A stretch of DNA of 24,904 nucleotides from NCBI GenBank assembly GCA_900549065.1, contig URNC01000011.1, forward strand, positions 1-24,904, in the 5' to 3' direction. The notes below the pieces were generated by a model. The model did no database searches and was not told where the DNA came from. It was given only the letters and a program-made list of their open reading frames with translations. Source of the stretch: an uncultured Collinsella sp. (GTDB lineage: Bacteria > Actinomycetota > Coriobacteriia > Coriobacteriales > Coriobacteriaceae). A program made the position numbers and the translations under genes. Positions 14,771 through 23,502 of the stretch are shown piece by piece (within the stretch, counting starts at the first letter, position 1; each line of letters begins with the position of its first letter).

Positions 14771-17575
14771 CTATAGCGAAACGGATCCGTTTTTCTTGAT
14801 GCGGGCGAGTATGTTTTTGAGCTTGTTAAAGTCGAGCGGTTTGGACAGATGGGCGTTCATGCCGGCATCGTGTGCCGCCTTGGCGTCCTCGGCAAAGGCG
14901 TTGGCGGTGAGCGCGATGATGGGGATATCGGCTGCATCGACCTTCTCGCTCAGACGAATCGCGCGGGTTGCCTCATAGCCGTCCATGCCCGGCATCATGA
15001 TGTCCATCAGAATCGCATCGAAGCTGCCGGCGGGACGGCCAACGTATAGGTCGACCGCTTCGTTGCCATCGGCGGCGCGAGTTACGACAATGCCTTCGCT
15101 TTCGAGCAGCGTCTGGGCAATCTCGGCATTCAATTCGTTGTCTTCGGCGAGCAACACGTTCATGTCGGCGAGCGAGCAGTCGAGCACCCCCTCGACCGTA
15201 TCTGCCCGCGCCTGAGGGTTCTTGTCGATATCGAGCGGAATCTGGACGTTGAACGTACTCCCCACGCCAACCTCACTCGAAATCTCAATCGTACCGCCCA
15301 TCAGTTCAATAAGCGACTTGACGATTGGCATGCCCATGCCGGTTCCTTGGAACTTGCTGCGCGCATCGTCACCTTCTTGGGCAAACGGTTCATAGATATG
15401 CTTTAAAAACTCGGGAGCCATGCCAATGCCGGTATCCGAAACGCTAAAGCAAAAGAGCGCGCGCCCATCATCGAGTGGCTTGGTCTTTGAACTAAAGGTG
15501 ACGGAGCCGCCGCGCTTGTTGTACTTAATGCTGTTGTCTAACAGGTTGATTATGATCTGTCGGATATGGGTGGGACTGCCGATCATGTATGGCCCCGTGG
15601 CGTACGGCAGACTATTGTCCTGCATTGTGATGCCGTTATCGGATGCGCGGAGCTTGCACAGCACCAGCGTATCGTCACAGAGCTCTTTGAGGTTAAAAGG
15701 CGCATGTTCCAGAGTTAGCTTGCGGTCTTCGATTTTGCCCATCTCGAGGATGTCGTTGATCAGCGAGAGTAGGTGATTGGCGGCAACACGCGCCTTGGCG
15801 CGGCTTTCGCGGGCGGCCTGCATGTCGCCGTCTTTCAATTCCTCAATTTCGATAAGACCCAGGATGCCGTTGAGTGGCGTACGGATGTCGTGGCTCATGC
15901 GCGTGAGGAATGCCGTCTTAGCGGCGTTGGCGGCATCGGCTTTCTGCTGTTCTTTCTGCGCGCGGTGAAGCGACCAGACAAGGATGACGATGCCGGTGAG
16001 CAAAATGCAGATGACGACTGCCGCAATGACGATGCGGTTGCGGTAGAGAAGTCGAAACGCATCCGATTCTTGCGCCGAGTACGATGTGGGGGAATAACTG
16101 CTTGCAGAGAGCGATTCGCCAGCATTGACGATGCCCTTATTAATGATTCCCAACAGCACGGGCTTGCCGCGCGAAATCAAACACGATAGCTGTGCCGTGT
16201 CGGTGAGCTCCTGTGTTTGGAAATCCTCGATATCGTAGGTGTCGCGGATGGTTTTCAAGCGCGTGCTGGGGACAATGATGCAACTTGCCTCCCCCTTATT
16301 GAGGGCTTCGCGTGCCTCGTTGTCATTCGGATACTCGGTTACCTTTGCGTCGGGGAATAGGTTTTCGAGCTCAAAACGGTTGACGATCGCGTCTGCTGTG
16401 CAAGCGATGTTCTTAAGGTCACTGTTCAGGTTGCTGCTGCTGTGAATGGTGGCTAGGGAAACCGTTCCCATCGGGTTTGACAGGATGACCCCTGCCTGCT
16501 CGGCAAGCCAGTAGTCGCGAAACAACGGTAGGGCGACATCGATGGTCCCTGTGGAAAGGGCTTTGGTCATTTGCTCGTTGTTCGAGAACGCTACTGTTGC
16601 AACCGTAATGCCAAACTTGTCGTGCAACGTCGTTGCAAGCGAGGCGAGCGACCCTTCCATTTCGCCGTCGTCATTTTGCGTGCAGTAGGGGAGTTTGTTT
16701 TTAAGATAGCCGATCGTGATGGTGTTGTCGTTTGCTTTGAGCCAGGAGCGCTCGGGGCCGGTGAGCGATGATGAGCCGCTGTTTTGGGCCGAGTAATTCG
16801 CCTTGACCTCGTCGTTATAGCGTGGGTTGACGCGGACGATTGCCGTCATGGCGGCATTGATATCGTTCATCAGGTCGGGGCGGCTTTTGGGGACGGCAAA
16901 ATAGTAGTCACTCGAGCCAACGTAGAACATGGGCGACGCATCGGGCGACGAGATGGTGTCGTTCATGATGACGGCGTCGACTTCGTCGTTTGCGAGTGCG
17001 TCAAAGAGCATGGAGCCTCCGTCATACTCCCTGTATGTGCAGGTGATTCCTTCGTTGGCGAGCCACTGCTGGCCAACGAAGGTTTGCATAACACCGGAGT
17101 TGCAACCGATGGTAAGGCCCTGGAGCGCTTGGGGGTCACCCTTGGCCAGGTCGTCGCGATCGGGCTTGGCGTAGATGTAGTAGCGCTCGGCGCCCTCGGG
17201 GTTCGAGGAGAAGAGCAGCTTTTGGGCGCGTTCCTCGGAGTAGGAGATGTTGGGCATGAGGTCGATTTCGCCCGCCTCGAGCATGTCCATAAGCTCGGTG
17301 AAGGTGCCGGAGACGTATTCGTATTGCCAGCCCGGCGTGTAGTATGACAGCGTCTGCAGGTAGTCATAACCCCAGCCCGAGAGACGCTCGCCGGGGGTGC
17401 CGTCCTGGAAGCCTTCGTTGTTGATAAGCCAGCCAACGCGGACCGTCTTGACCTGCTGGTCAGAGTCGGCGGCAAAGGCGGGGACGGGTATGACGGCGCT
17501 CAGTACGGCGAACGCAGCAAGCGCGACGGCCAGGGTGCGACATATAACTGAACGAAGGACAGCGGAAGCTCTCAC
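14771..17575 (-). CDS. BvgS-like hybrid sensor histidine kinase with tandem solute-binding domains
   Basis: A 934-residue membrane sensor. A signal peptide (about 1-36, ending PAFAA) precedes two periplasmic-binding-protein type 3 domains (about 42-270 and 280-490), the arrangement of BvgS/EvgS. A membrane helix lies near 507-530. HisKA has MSHDIRTPLNG with His562. HATPase_c has the N-box NLLDNSIKYN, SDTGIGMAP and GTGMGMPIV. A receiver domain ends the protein, with Asp858 in ILMDIMMPGMDG. No Hpt domain is present. The GTG at 17575 was chosen because TTAGGA precedes it by 7 bases and the signal peptide follows directly; ATG 17608 is the alternative. It should sense small envelope solutes, perhaps amino acids. 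No partner regulator is adjacent. Confidence 0.9.
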   Translation of the reverse strand: MRASAVLRSVICRTLAVALAAFAVLSAVIPVPAFAADSDQQVKTVRVGWLINNEGFQDGTPGERLSGWGYDYLQTLSYYTPGWQYEYVSGTFTELMDMLEAGEIDLMPNISYSEERAQKLLFSSNPEGAERYYIYAKPDRDDLAKGDPQALQGLTIGCNSGVMQTFVGQQWLANEGITCTYREYDGGSMLFDALANDEVDAVIMNDTISSPDASPMFYVGSSDYYFAVPKSRPDLMNDINAAMTAIVRVNPRYNDEVKANYSAQNSGSSSLTGPERSWLKANDNTITIGYLKNKLPYCTQNDDGEMEGSLASLATTLHDKFGITVATVAFSNNEQMTKALSTGTIDVALPLFRDYWLAEQAGVILSNPMGTVSLATIHSSSNLNSDLKNIACTADAIVNRFELENLFPDAKVTEYPNDNEAREALNKGEASCIIVPSTRLKTIRDTYDIEDFQTQELTDTAQLSCLISRGKPVLLGIINKGIVNAGESLSASSYSPTSYSAQESDAFRLLYRNRIVIAAVVICILLTGIVILVWSLHRAQKEQQKADAANAAKTAFLTRMSHDIRTPLNGILGLIEIEELKDGDMQAARESRAKARVAANHLLSLINDILEMGKIEDRKLTLEHAPFNLKELCDDTLVLCKLRASDNGITMQDNSLPYATGPYMIGSPTHIRQIIINLLDNSIKYNKRGGSVTFSSKTKPLDDGRALFCFSVSDTGIGMAPEFLKHIYEPFAQEGDDARSKFQGTGMGMPIVKSLIELMGGTIEISSEVGVGSTFNVQIPLDIDKNPQARADTVEGVLDCSLADMNVLLAEDNELNAEIAQTLLESEGIVVTRAADGNEAVDLYVGRPAGSFDAILMDIMMPGMDGYEATRAIRLSEKVDAADIPIIALTANAFAEDAKAAHDAGMNAHLSKPLDFNKLKNILARIKKNGSVSL

Positions 17576-17662
17576 GTGCAATCCTAACGAATCGAGACAA
17601 TACCGCATAAGGATACCAGCTCAGCCTGCCCAGTCGGCCGCCGCACCGCTAAACGGTCCCGT

Positions 17663-17745
17663 CCGGCAGTTGGGGACAGTCCCTTTCTGCCGGCACAAAA
17701 GGAACGTCCCTAACTGCCGGTTGCCTAACTGCCGGTTGTGGGACA
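17663..17745. repeat. Composite REP-like palindromes
   Basis: CCGGCAG and CTGCCGG (17663-17693) enclose GGGGACAGTCCC, itself a small palindrome. A second unit begins at CCGGCACAAAAGG and runs through AACGTCCC to AACTGCCGG. TAACTGCCGGTTG then occurs in near-repeat. The cores match the GGGAC-type palindromes elsewhere in the window. It fills the gap between the hybrid kinase and the potassium channel gene. Confidence 0.65.
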
Positions 17746-17788
17746 ATACCGAGCAAACGTGATTGGGCGTCTGGGAAAAGGGGTCGAG

Positions 17789-18214
17789 ATGAAAAAGCTG
17801 AGGACGCTTGCCGATGTTTTGCGCCAGGCCGGTTTCGTGCGTATCACGGGCCTGTTCCTCATCTTCTATCTGCTGTGCTCGACGGCTGTCTGGCTGTCCG
17901 AGCCCACGACCCTTACGTTTGGCGATGGCCTCTGGTTTAGCTTTGAGACCGTCTCGACCATCGGCTTTGGCGATATCCCGGCCGAAACGCCGGTCGCCCG
18001 TGCTATTACCGTCGTCCTGAGCGTCATCAGCATCTTCTACATTGCCATGCTCACGGGTGTGGCGGTGAACTACTGCAATACGCTCATCAAGCTGCGCCAA
18101 AAGGACACCATGGCGCGCTTTATGGACGATCTGGAGCATTTGGAAGAGCTCGATCGTGACGAGCTCGCCGACCTGTCGCGCCGTGTGCGCGAATATCGCC
18201 GACGCCAACGCTAG
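17789..18214 (+). CDS. Two-helix potassium channel protein
   Basis: A 141-residue small ion channel subunit. A membrane helix lies at about 18-36, a pore helix follows, and the selectivity filter is STIGFGDIP (TIGFGD at 57-62), a close variant of the K+ channel TVGYGD. A second membrane helix lies at about 71-98. The C-terminal tail is charged and helical and could drive tetramer assembly. There is no RCK/TrkA-N domain, so gating control is not obvious. The start follows an AAGGGG site; the in-frame upstream extension to 17738 lies inside the REP-like region and is rejected. The LOG-family gene follows 36 bp downstream, possibly in the same operon. Confidence 0.88.
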   Translation: MKKLRTLADVLRQAGFVRITGLFLIFYLLCSTAVWLSEPTTLTFGDGLWFSFETVSTIGFGDIPAETPVARAITVVLSVISIFYIAMLTGVAVNYCNTLIKLRQKDTMARFMDDLEHLEELDRDELADLSRRVREYRRRQR

Positions 18215-18250
18215 AACGGGCGCCGCGCGTCACGACGAGGGGGACTGAAT

Positions 18251-18784
18251 ATGAATATCACGGTATACCTGGGCGCCAGCGTCGGCAATGACCCGGCGTT
18301 TCTGCCTGCGGTGCAAGAGCTGGGCAACTGGATTGGCTCCAACGGGCACGCGCTGGTATACGGCGGGTCCAAATCGGGCCTGATGGGCGCGCTCGCCGAT
18401 AGCGTACTCGAGGCAGGTGGACACGTGACGGGTGTTGAGCCGAGCTTTTTTATAGAGGCCGAGTTTCAGCACGACGGCATCGATGACCTCATCGCGACGA
18501 GCGATATGGCCGAGCGCAAGGCCAAGATGATTGAGCTCGGCGATGCGTTCATTGCCTTTCCCGGTGGGACGGGCACGCTCGAGGAGATTGCCGAGGTCAT
18601 GTCCGCGGTGTCGTTGGGGCACCTGAGTGCTCCGTGCATCCTGTATAACCTTGACGGTTACTACAACGACCTCAAGGCGCTGCTCGGGCACATGATTGAT
18701 AAGGGGCTTTCGAGCCCGAGGCGCCAGCAAGGCATCTACTTTGCCGACGATTTGCGCGAGATTGTCTCGATTATCAACGGATAA
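18251..18784 (+). CDS. LOG-family protein (TIGR00730 type), nucleotide phosphoribohydrolase
   Basis: A 177-residue Rossmann-like protein of the LOG ('lonely guy') family, which hydrolyses nucleoside 5'-monophosphates, including cytokinin ribotides, to base and ribose phosphate. It begins MNITVYLGASVGND. The two hallmark motifs are present: GGSKSGLMG (38-46) and PGGTGTLEE (104-112), with Arg89 and Lys90 in between. Length and motif spacing match the short bacterial LOG proteins, formerly called lysine decarboxylases. The start follows a strong GAGGGGG site. In gut bacteria the natural substrate is unclear. Confidence 0.9.
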   Translation: MNITVYLGASVGNDPAFLPAVQELGNWIGSNGHALVYGGSKSGLMGALADSVLEAGGHVTGVEPSFFIEAEFQHDGIDDLIATSDMAERKAKMIELGDAFIAFPGGTGTLEEIAEVMSAVSLGHLSAPCILYNLDGYYNDLKALLGHMIDKGLSSPRRQQGIYFADDLREIVSIING

Positions 18785-18864
18785 GTCTTGAGCCTGCCCC
18801 ACTATGACTCCCAATGGTGCCGTTTGTGGCGCAGATGGTTGGCTTGTCTGGGCAACGCTCGCTC

Positions 18865-18870
18865 TACAAT
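18865..18870 (+). promoter_or_regulatory. Candidate -10 box (TACAAT) for the ClC gene
   Basis: TACAAT lies 39 bases upstream of the ATG at 18910. TTGTCT at 18844-18849 with a 15-bp spacer is a possible weak -35. Confidence 0.4.
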
Positions 18871-18909
18871 AAAACGTAATTATGTCGACTTTGACCGCGG
18901 GAGGACCCG

Positions 18910-20214
18910 ATGGACAACCTTGCCAAACCCACAAACCGCGCGCTGTTTTTAGTTAGCGTTGCCGTGACCGGTGCGTTCGCAGGTGCCGCGGTCTGGCTGT
19001 TCTTTTTTGCGATGGAGCACGGTATCGACTATCTGTGGACCGAGATCCCCCACATGCTGGGCGCGGCGTCGCCCGAACTCGCCAGCGGCCCGTTCGGTTT
19101 TCTGCCGTATCCGTTTTTTGTCTGCCTGCTGGGCGGCCTGCTGATCGGTCTGTACGAAAAGCTTACGGGCACCAAGACCGACGACCTCAACCAGGTGATG
19201 GCTAAGGTTAAGCAAGATGGGCGCTACCCGTATGACAATCTGGGCAGGCTTTCGCTCGCGGCATTGCTGCCGCTGCTGTTTGGCGGAAGTATTGGACCGG
19301 AGGCCGGCCTGACCGGCGTTATCGCGGGTCTGTGCAGCTGGGTCGGCGACCGCATGCGCCGCTTTGGCGCCGAGTTTAGGGAGCTCACGCTGCTGGGCAC
19401 CCAGGCCGCGCTGACGGCGCTCTTTACCGCGCCCGTCTTTGGCTTTGTGGCGCCGCTCGCCGGTAGCGCCGACGGCCAGGGCGAAGACGCCGACGATGGG
19501 TCCGCGTCCGGCGAGATCACCATCAAGCTGCCCAAGGCACAGAAGACTGTGGTCTACGGTATCGCGATCGCTGGCGGTCTGGGCACCTACCTGCTGCTTG
19601 GCCAACTTGTGGGCGGCGGCATGGGCATGCCCAGGTTCGAGGCCGCCGAGGTGGGCAACCTGGAGCTTGCCTGGCTCATCCCGCTGGCGTTGGTTGGCAC
19701 CGTTTGCGGCTGGCTGTACTTTGTCTCGGAGCACGCGAGCGAGGCGCTGTCCCATGCAATAGGGGAGCGTCCTGTCGTCAAGGCCATGCTGGCTGGTCTG
19801 GCGCTCGCCATCTGCGGCACGGTCTTGCCCTACACCATGTTTGCCGGCGAGACCCAGGCCGATGTACTTATGGAGACCTACCTCACCATTCCCGCCGGCG
19901 TGCTTATCGCGACCGGTCTTGTTAAGGCCATGCTGACGCCCGCCCTCATCAACCTTGGTTGGCGCGGCGGCCACTTCTTCCCCGTTATCTTCTCGGGCGT
20001 AAGCCTGGGCTATGGCCTTGCCATCCTCACCGGCGCAGATCCGGTCTTTTGCGTCGCCGTCTGCACGGCATCGACGATGGGCGCCGTCATGCGCCAGCCT
20101 GTCATGGTTGTGGGCCTGCTGCTTATGTGTTTCCCACTCAAGGGTATCGTCTGCATGATTATCGCGGCCGTCATCGCCGCCGGCATCCCGCTGCCCAAGC
20201 CGCTGCGCAAGTAG
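18910..20214 (+). CDS. ClC-family chloride channel/antiporter-like protein
   Basis: A 434-residue polytopic protein of the voltage-gated chloride channel superfamily. About ten helices can be placed by hydrophobicity. The family motif appears as GGSIGPEAG (125-133), followed by an ELTLLGTQAALTALF helix, and the second-half motif appears as GWRGGHFFPV. In canonical ClCs the first motif is GREGP, whose Glu gates the pore; here the equivalent position is Ile, and a Glu comes just after the Pro. This suggests a divergent YfeO-like subgroup with altered gating. An acidic, probably exposed loop lies at 184-204. The start follows GGGAGGA, with a TACAAT box upstream. Confidence 0.87.
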   Translation: MDNLAKPTNRALFLVSVAVTGAFAGAAVWLFFFAMEHGIDYLWTEIPHMLGAASPELASGPFGFLPYPFFVCLLGGLLIGLYEKLTGTKTDDLNQVMAKVKQDGRYPYDNLGRLSLAALLPLLFGGSIGPEAGLTGVIAGLCSWVGDRMRRFGAEFRELTLLGTQAALTALFTAPVFGFVAPLAGSADGQGEDADDGSASGEITIKLPKAQKTVVYGIAIAGGLGTYLLLGQLVGGGMGMPRFEAAEVGNLELAWLIPLALVGTVCGWLYFVSEHASEALSHAIGERPVVKAMLAGLALAICGTVLPYTMFAGETQADVLMETYLTIPAGVLIATGLVKAMLTPALINLGWRGGHFFPVIFSGVSLGYGLAILTGADPVFCVAVCTASTMGAVMRQPVMVVGLLLMCFPLKGIVCMIIAAVIAAGIPLPKPLRK

Positions 20215-20308
20215 CACGGTAGCGCGCAGTCAGTACAAACATCTCAAGTCCGGTGCGGGCGCTGTGTCACGGATTTGCGGGTGGACTGGATTTCGTTCGG
20301 TATCGGCG

Positions 20309-21184
20309 CTACTTCCAAATTGCAAGCGCGGCGGTGCCCAGTACGATGAGGGCGAGACCGATGGCGCTGCGGCGGGAGAGTTTTTCGTTGAATGCCAGGC
20401 GCGCAAATAGCACCGATACGACAATCGATAGTTTGTCGATCTGCACCACGACACTCACCTGGCCTGCAGCGATGGCATAGTAATAGAGCAGCCACGATGC
20501 TCCAGTCGCGATGCCCGATGTTGCGAGAAATGTGAGTTCGCGCCGGTCAACGTGCGCGACCTGCTCCAGTTTTCCCTTGGCTGCCACGATTGCCCATGCC
20601 ATAACCAGTACCACGCAGGTGCGGATTGCCGTGGCCAGGTTTGACTCGACGCCTTCGATGCCGATCTTGGCGAGGACGGAGGTGAGTGCCGCGAACACGG
20701 CGGCGCCGAGGGCGTAAGCGAGCCAGGTTCGGTCTTGCTGCTGCTCGGGTTCGGCGGACTGCTTCTTCTCGATCATTAAAAACGTGCCGAGGGTGATGGC
20801 AGCGGTTCCCACGAGCTTAACCGCAAGGTTGCTCGTCTCGTCAAAAAGCGCGATGGCGACCAGCGCGGCGAGCACGGTGCTCATCTTGTCGACCGGTACG
20901 ACCTTATTGACATTTCCGATGCTCAACGCCTTAAAGTAACAGATCCACGAAGCACCGGTAGCGAGTCCCGAGAGGACGAGAAAGAGCCAGGATCTGGGTT
21001 CGATGCTGCCAATGGTTCCAATGGATCCAGAAATGCCCGCCATTGCCCAGGCGAAAACGAGCACCACGCAGGTGCGAATGGCCGTCGCGACATCGGAGTC
21101 GGTCTGCTTGATGCCGCATTTGGCCAAGATGGATGTGATGCCGGCAAAGAATGCTGACGCAAATGCTGCGACAACCCACGACAC
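20309..21184 (-). CDS. EamA/DMT-family transporter
   Basis: A 291-residue ten-helix drug/metabolite-type transporter built from two EamA repeats. The halves are strikingly alike: ATAIRTCVVLVFAWAM near 33-48 recurs as ATAIRTCVVLVMAWAI near 183-198, and GLATGASW recurs as GIATGASW. Such internal duplication is normal for the family, but a near-identical 12-residue block is uncommon. It starts with GTG at 21184, with AAGGAGG about 10 bases upstream. The substrate is unknown; the family exports amino acids, metabolites or drugs. It converges on the ClC gene across about 95 bp. Confidence 0.88.
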   Translation of the reverse strand: MSWVVAAFASAFFAGITSILAKCGIKQTDSDVATAIRTCVVLVFAWAMAGISGSIGTIGSIEPRSWLFLVLSGLATGASWICYFKALSIGNVNKVVPVDKMSTVLAALVAIALFDETSNLAVKLVGTAAITLGTFLMIEKKQSAEPEQQQDRTWLAYALGAAVFAALTSVLAKIGIEGVESNLATAIRTCVVLVMAWAIVAAKGKLEQVAHVDRRELTFLATSGIATGASWLLYYYAIAAGQVSVVVQIDKLSIVVSVLFARLAFNEKLSRRSAIGLALIVLGTAALAIWK

Positions 21185-21455
21185 GGGTGCGGTGCCTCCT
21201 TGGATAATGGGTTTATCCTGCGAGTTTTATGGGCATGAGGATACCGCCCCACCATGAAGGTTTGATATGGCCGCGGCGAGACGGGGGTTATGTTCCGGGG
21301 AGCCATTTGGTGAAGGCTCGAATTGTCGATATGCTGTCGACTTCTCTTTGGTTTCCAAGATCTAAACGGCATGCTTCGAAGGGCGGCGGCGTTGTTGTTG
21401 CTTCGTCTTATCTAGTAAATGAGGTGGCGTGCAGCCCAAGCCCTTTGGCTGTCGA
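21185..21455. other. Intergenic gap before the EamA gene
   Basis: No gene is supported in these 271 bases. A GTCGA/TCGAC inverted pair at about 21326-21343 is the only small hairpin noted. I looked for riboswitch-like conserved cores and recognised none. Confidence 0.35.
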
Positions 21456-22154
21456 TTACAGGTCGCGTGCCCGATAGACCTTGGTGCTGACTGCGCAGCT
21501 GATTGCACATAGCGCGAGGGTAAGTGCGGCGATGCCTGCACACAGACAGCCCAGAACGGCGGAATCGGGATTCGCTCCGGCAATCGACATGAGCCAGTTG
21601 CTGATGGGGTTGGAGGAGCTCAGCGTGGCCATGGCAAGGCATCCGAGCATGGCAAACAGACCAACGGATAGGCGCAGCGCCTCCATGTGTCCAAAGCGAA
21701 AGAACAGCGGCTGCGCCAAAAACACCATCATGAGGGAGATGAGCATTGATGCTGCTGAGGCTATTGCAATCTCAAAGACAATCTGTCCCGTCAACGGGAT
21801 ACCCGCGCTGTTGAAGAGCGGGAAGGAGACGATGCTCAGAAGCGCGGCGGCGCACGCCGTGACAGCCGAGAAGACAATGATGCTCAGGTAGCGTGCGCAG
21901 ATGATGTCTTTACGCGAGAGAGACAGCGTTGCGCGATAGCGCTCCCAACCGTTTTGATTGTCGAAGCCGGCCAGCGAGCTCATGACCATGATGGGTGACA
22001 TGGCACTGACCGCGCAGGCGCCAGCGCTCATGCCGGAATCGCCGTCCGATGCGTTGGCAAGGGTCAGCACGACGAATATGAACAGGCCGACGCCCGCGAT
22101 GCTCGGGACGAGCGTGCGAACGATAGCGAGCTCGGACATAAAGGCGCGTTTCAT
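21456..22154 (-). CDS. ABC-2 type membrane permease
   Basis: A 232-residue permease with about six hydrophobic helices, partner of the ATPase encoded just upstream; the start overlaps that gene's stop by 4 bases (ATGA). The segment FDNQNGWERYRATLSLSRKDII between helices 2 and 3 matches the coupling region of ABC-2 permeases of the ABC2_membrane_5 type. The operon order GntR-ATPase-permease resembles the ytr-type systems linked to cell-wall antibiotic stress in Gram-positive bacteria. The substrate is not known, and that functional reading is inference from the neighbours. Confidence 0.86.
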   Translation of the reverse strand: MKRAFMSELAIVRTLVPSIAGVGLFIFVVLTLANASDGDSGMSAGACAVSAMSPIMVMSSLAGFDNQNGWERYRATLSLSRKDIICARYLSIIVFSAVTACAAALLSIVSFPLFNSAGIPLTGQIVFEIAIASAASMLISLMMVFLAQPLFFRFGHMEALRLSVGLFAMLGCLAMATLSSSNPISNWLMSIAGANPDSAVLGCLCAGIAALTLALCAISCAVSTKVYRARDL

Positions 22155-23032
22155 TTCGAAGCCCCTTTCAGCATGAGGCGCAGATAGTCGTCAATGGTTG
22201 CCCGATCGCAGGGAATCTCGGGGAAGGCCTCGAGCGTTTCGCGACGGTTGGGCACGAGCACGTCCACGCTATAGGCGTGGTGGGCGGCACGGGCACCTTC
22301 GACGCAAGCCATAAGCTCGGCGGCCTGTGCTTGGGTGCAGTGGGCGATGCCGGCGCGGTCGGTAATGTCCTCGCGCGGCAGATCAAACACTATCGAACCG
22401 TTATCGATGCAGATGATGCGGTCGGCGGCACGATCGAGGTCGGACGTAATGTGGCTCGAGAGCAGCACGCTGTGCTGGCCGTCGGCGACAAAGGCAAGCA
22501 GCTCATCGAGCAGCTCCTCGCGTGCCATGGGATCGAGGCCCGCGGTGGCTTCGTCCAAAACGAGCAGCTTGGCATTGTGGCTGAGTGCACAGGCAAGCTG
22601 CAGTTTCATGCCCATGCCGCGGGAGAGGTCCTTGACCTTTGTCTTGGGATCGAGGCCAAATCGGTTGATGAATCCGGCGAACGTTTCGCGGTCCCATGTG
22701 GGGTACGTCGGGCCTACGAGCGACTCGATCTGGCCCACCCTGAGCGTGGAGGGGAAGGGGCACGTGTCCAGGACAAGACCGACGCGGGAGCGTAGATGGC
22801 GTTGCGATTCATCGGGCGCGTCGGCGCCACAGCGCTGCCCAAACAGGTGCACCTCGCCGGCATCGAGCTTTATAAGCCCGAGCGCGGCGCGAATGGTCGT
22901 TGTCTTGCCGGCGCCGTTTGCGCCTACAAAGCCAACGATCTGGCCGGGCTCCACAGCGAGCGTGACGTCGCGTAGTGAAAAGCGGTCGCTCACACGGCGT
23001 GAGATGCCTTTGAGTTCTAAAAGGTTTTGCAT
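22151..23032 (-). CDS. ABC transporter ATP-binding protein (YtrB-like)
   Basis: A 293-residue ABC ATPase. It shows Walker A GANGAGKTT (37-45), the signature variant LSRGM (136-140) and Walker B LLVLDEATAGLD (156-167). The switch His lies in LLSSHITSD, and a C-terminal extension of about 70 residues of unassigned role follows. The LSRGM signature in place of LSGGQ is typical of ATPases paired with ABC-2 permeases and YtrA-type regulators. The start follows GAAAGGCT. It is translationally coupled to the permease and lies 23 bp after the GntR gene. Confidence 0.9.
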   Translation of the reverse strand: MQNLLELKGISRRVSDRFSLRDVTLAVEPGQIVGFVGANGAGKTTTIRAALGLIKLDAGEVHLFGQRCGADAPDESQRHLRSRVGLVLDTCPFPSTLRVGQIESLVGPTYPTWDRETFAGFINRFGLDPKTKVKDLSRGMGMKLQLACALSHNAKLLVLDEATAGLDPMAREELLDELLAFVADGQHSVLLSSHITSDLDRAADRIICIDNGSIVFDLPREDITDRAGIAHCTQAQAAELMACVEGARAAHHAYSVDVLVPNRRETLEAFPEIPCDRATIDDYLRLMLKGASK

Positions 23033-23055
23033 GGTATAGCCTTTCTTTCAGATGG

Positions 23056-23436
23056 CTACTGCATGGTTTCGGGGGCTACCAGGTCGAGCATCTCGTGCAG
23101 TTTGTCGCGCGTGACGCCCAGGGTTTCGGCTTGGCTCGTCGCTTTCGCAAGTAGCTCTTCGATATGGCAGAGCTGGTTTTCGCGCAAGAGTTCCTGGTTG
23201 CCCTCGGCGACAAAGCAGCCCTTGCCCTGCACGGTGCAGATAAACCCGAGTTGCTCTAGGTCGGCGTAGGCGCGCTTGGTGGTGATGACGCTCACGCCAA
23301 GATCGCTCGCGAGCGCACGGATGCTGGGGAGTTTGGCTCCCGCAGTGAGCGTGCCCGAAAGGATTTGAGCTTTGACCTGCGAGGATATCTGTTCGTAGAT
23401 GGGCTTATCGCTCGAATTGGATAGGATGATGTCCAC
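23056..23436 (-). CDS. GntR-family (YtrA-type) transcriptional repressor
   Basis: A 126-residue regulator. The winged helix-turn-helix (about 10-78) shows PIYEQISSQVKAQILSG, KLPSIRALASDLGVSVITTK and the wing VQGKGCFV. A short C-terminal helical region of about 45 residues replaces a ligand-binding domain, as in YtrA. It starts with GTG at 23436, and AAGGAG lies 5 bases upstream. It leads the ABC operon and is expected to repress it, relieved by an antibiotic or other envelope signal. A 22-bp palindrome covers its own -10 box. Confidence 0.92.
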   Translation of the reverse strand: MDIILSNSSDKPIYEQISSQVKAQILSGTLTAGAKLPSIRALASDLGVSVITTKRAYADLEQLGFICTVQGKGCFVAEGNQELLRENQLCHIEELLAKATSQAETLGVTRDKLHEMLDLVAPETMQ

Positions 23437-23480
23437 AGCGGCTCCTTAGCTGTTGGGCTACACGTGTATATAACCGGTAA

Positions 23481-23502
23481 GCACAGTATATATACACTAT
23501 GC
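23481..23502. promoter_or_regulatory. Probable autoregulatory operator of the GntR/ABC operon
   Basis: A 22-bp near-perfect palindrome with GTATATATAC at its centre and GCA/TGC ends; only two base pairs are mismatched. It covers the -10 box of the promoter, the position expected for a repressor site. Confidence 0.6.

Noticed and set aside
18949..20217. Long minus-strand open frame opposite the ClC gene
   Set aside because: It lies wholly antisense to a clear ClC coding sequence, is His/Gln/Arg-rich in the manner of high-GC shadow frames, and has no ribosome site.
21185..21455. Riboswitch or small gene before the EamA gene
   Set aside because: No known riboswitch core or coding frame with a ribosome site could be recognised in either strand.
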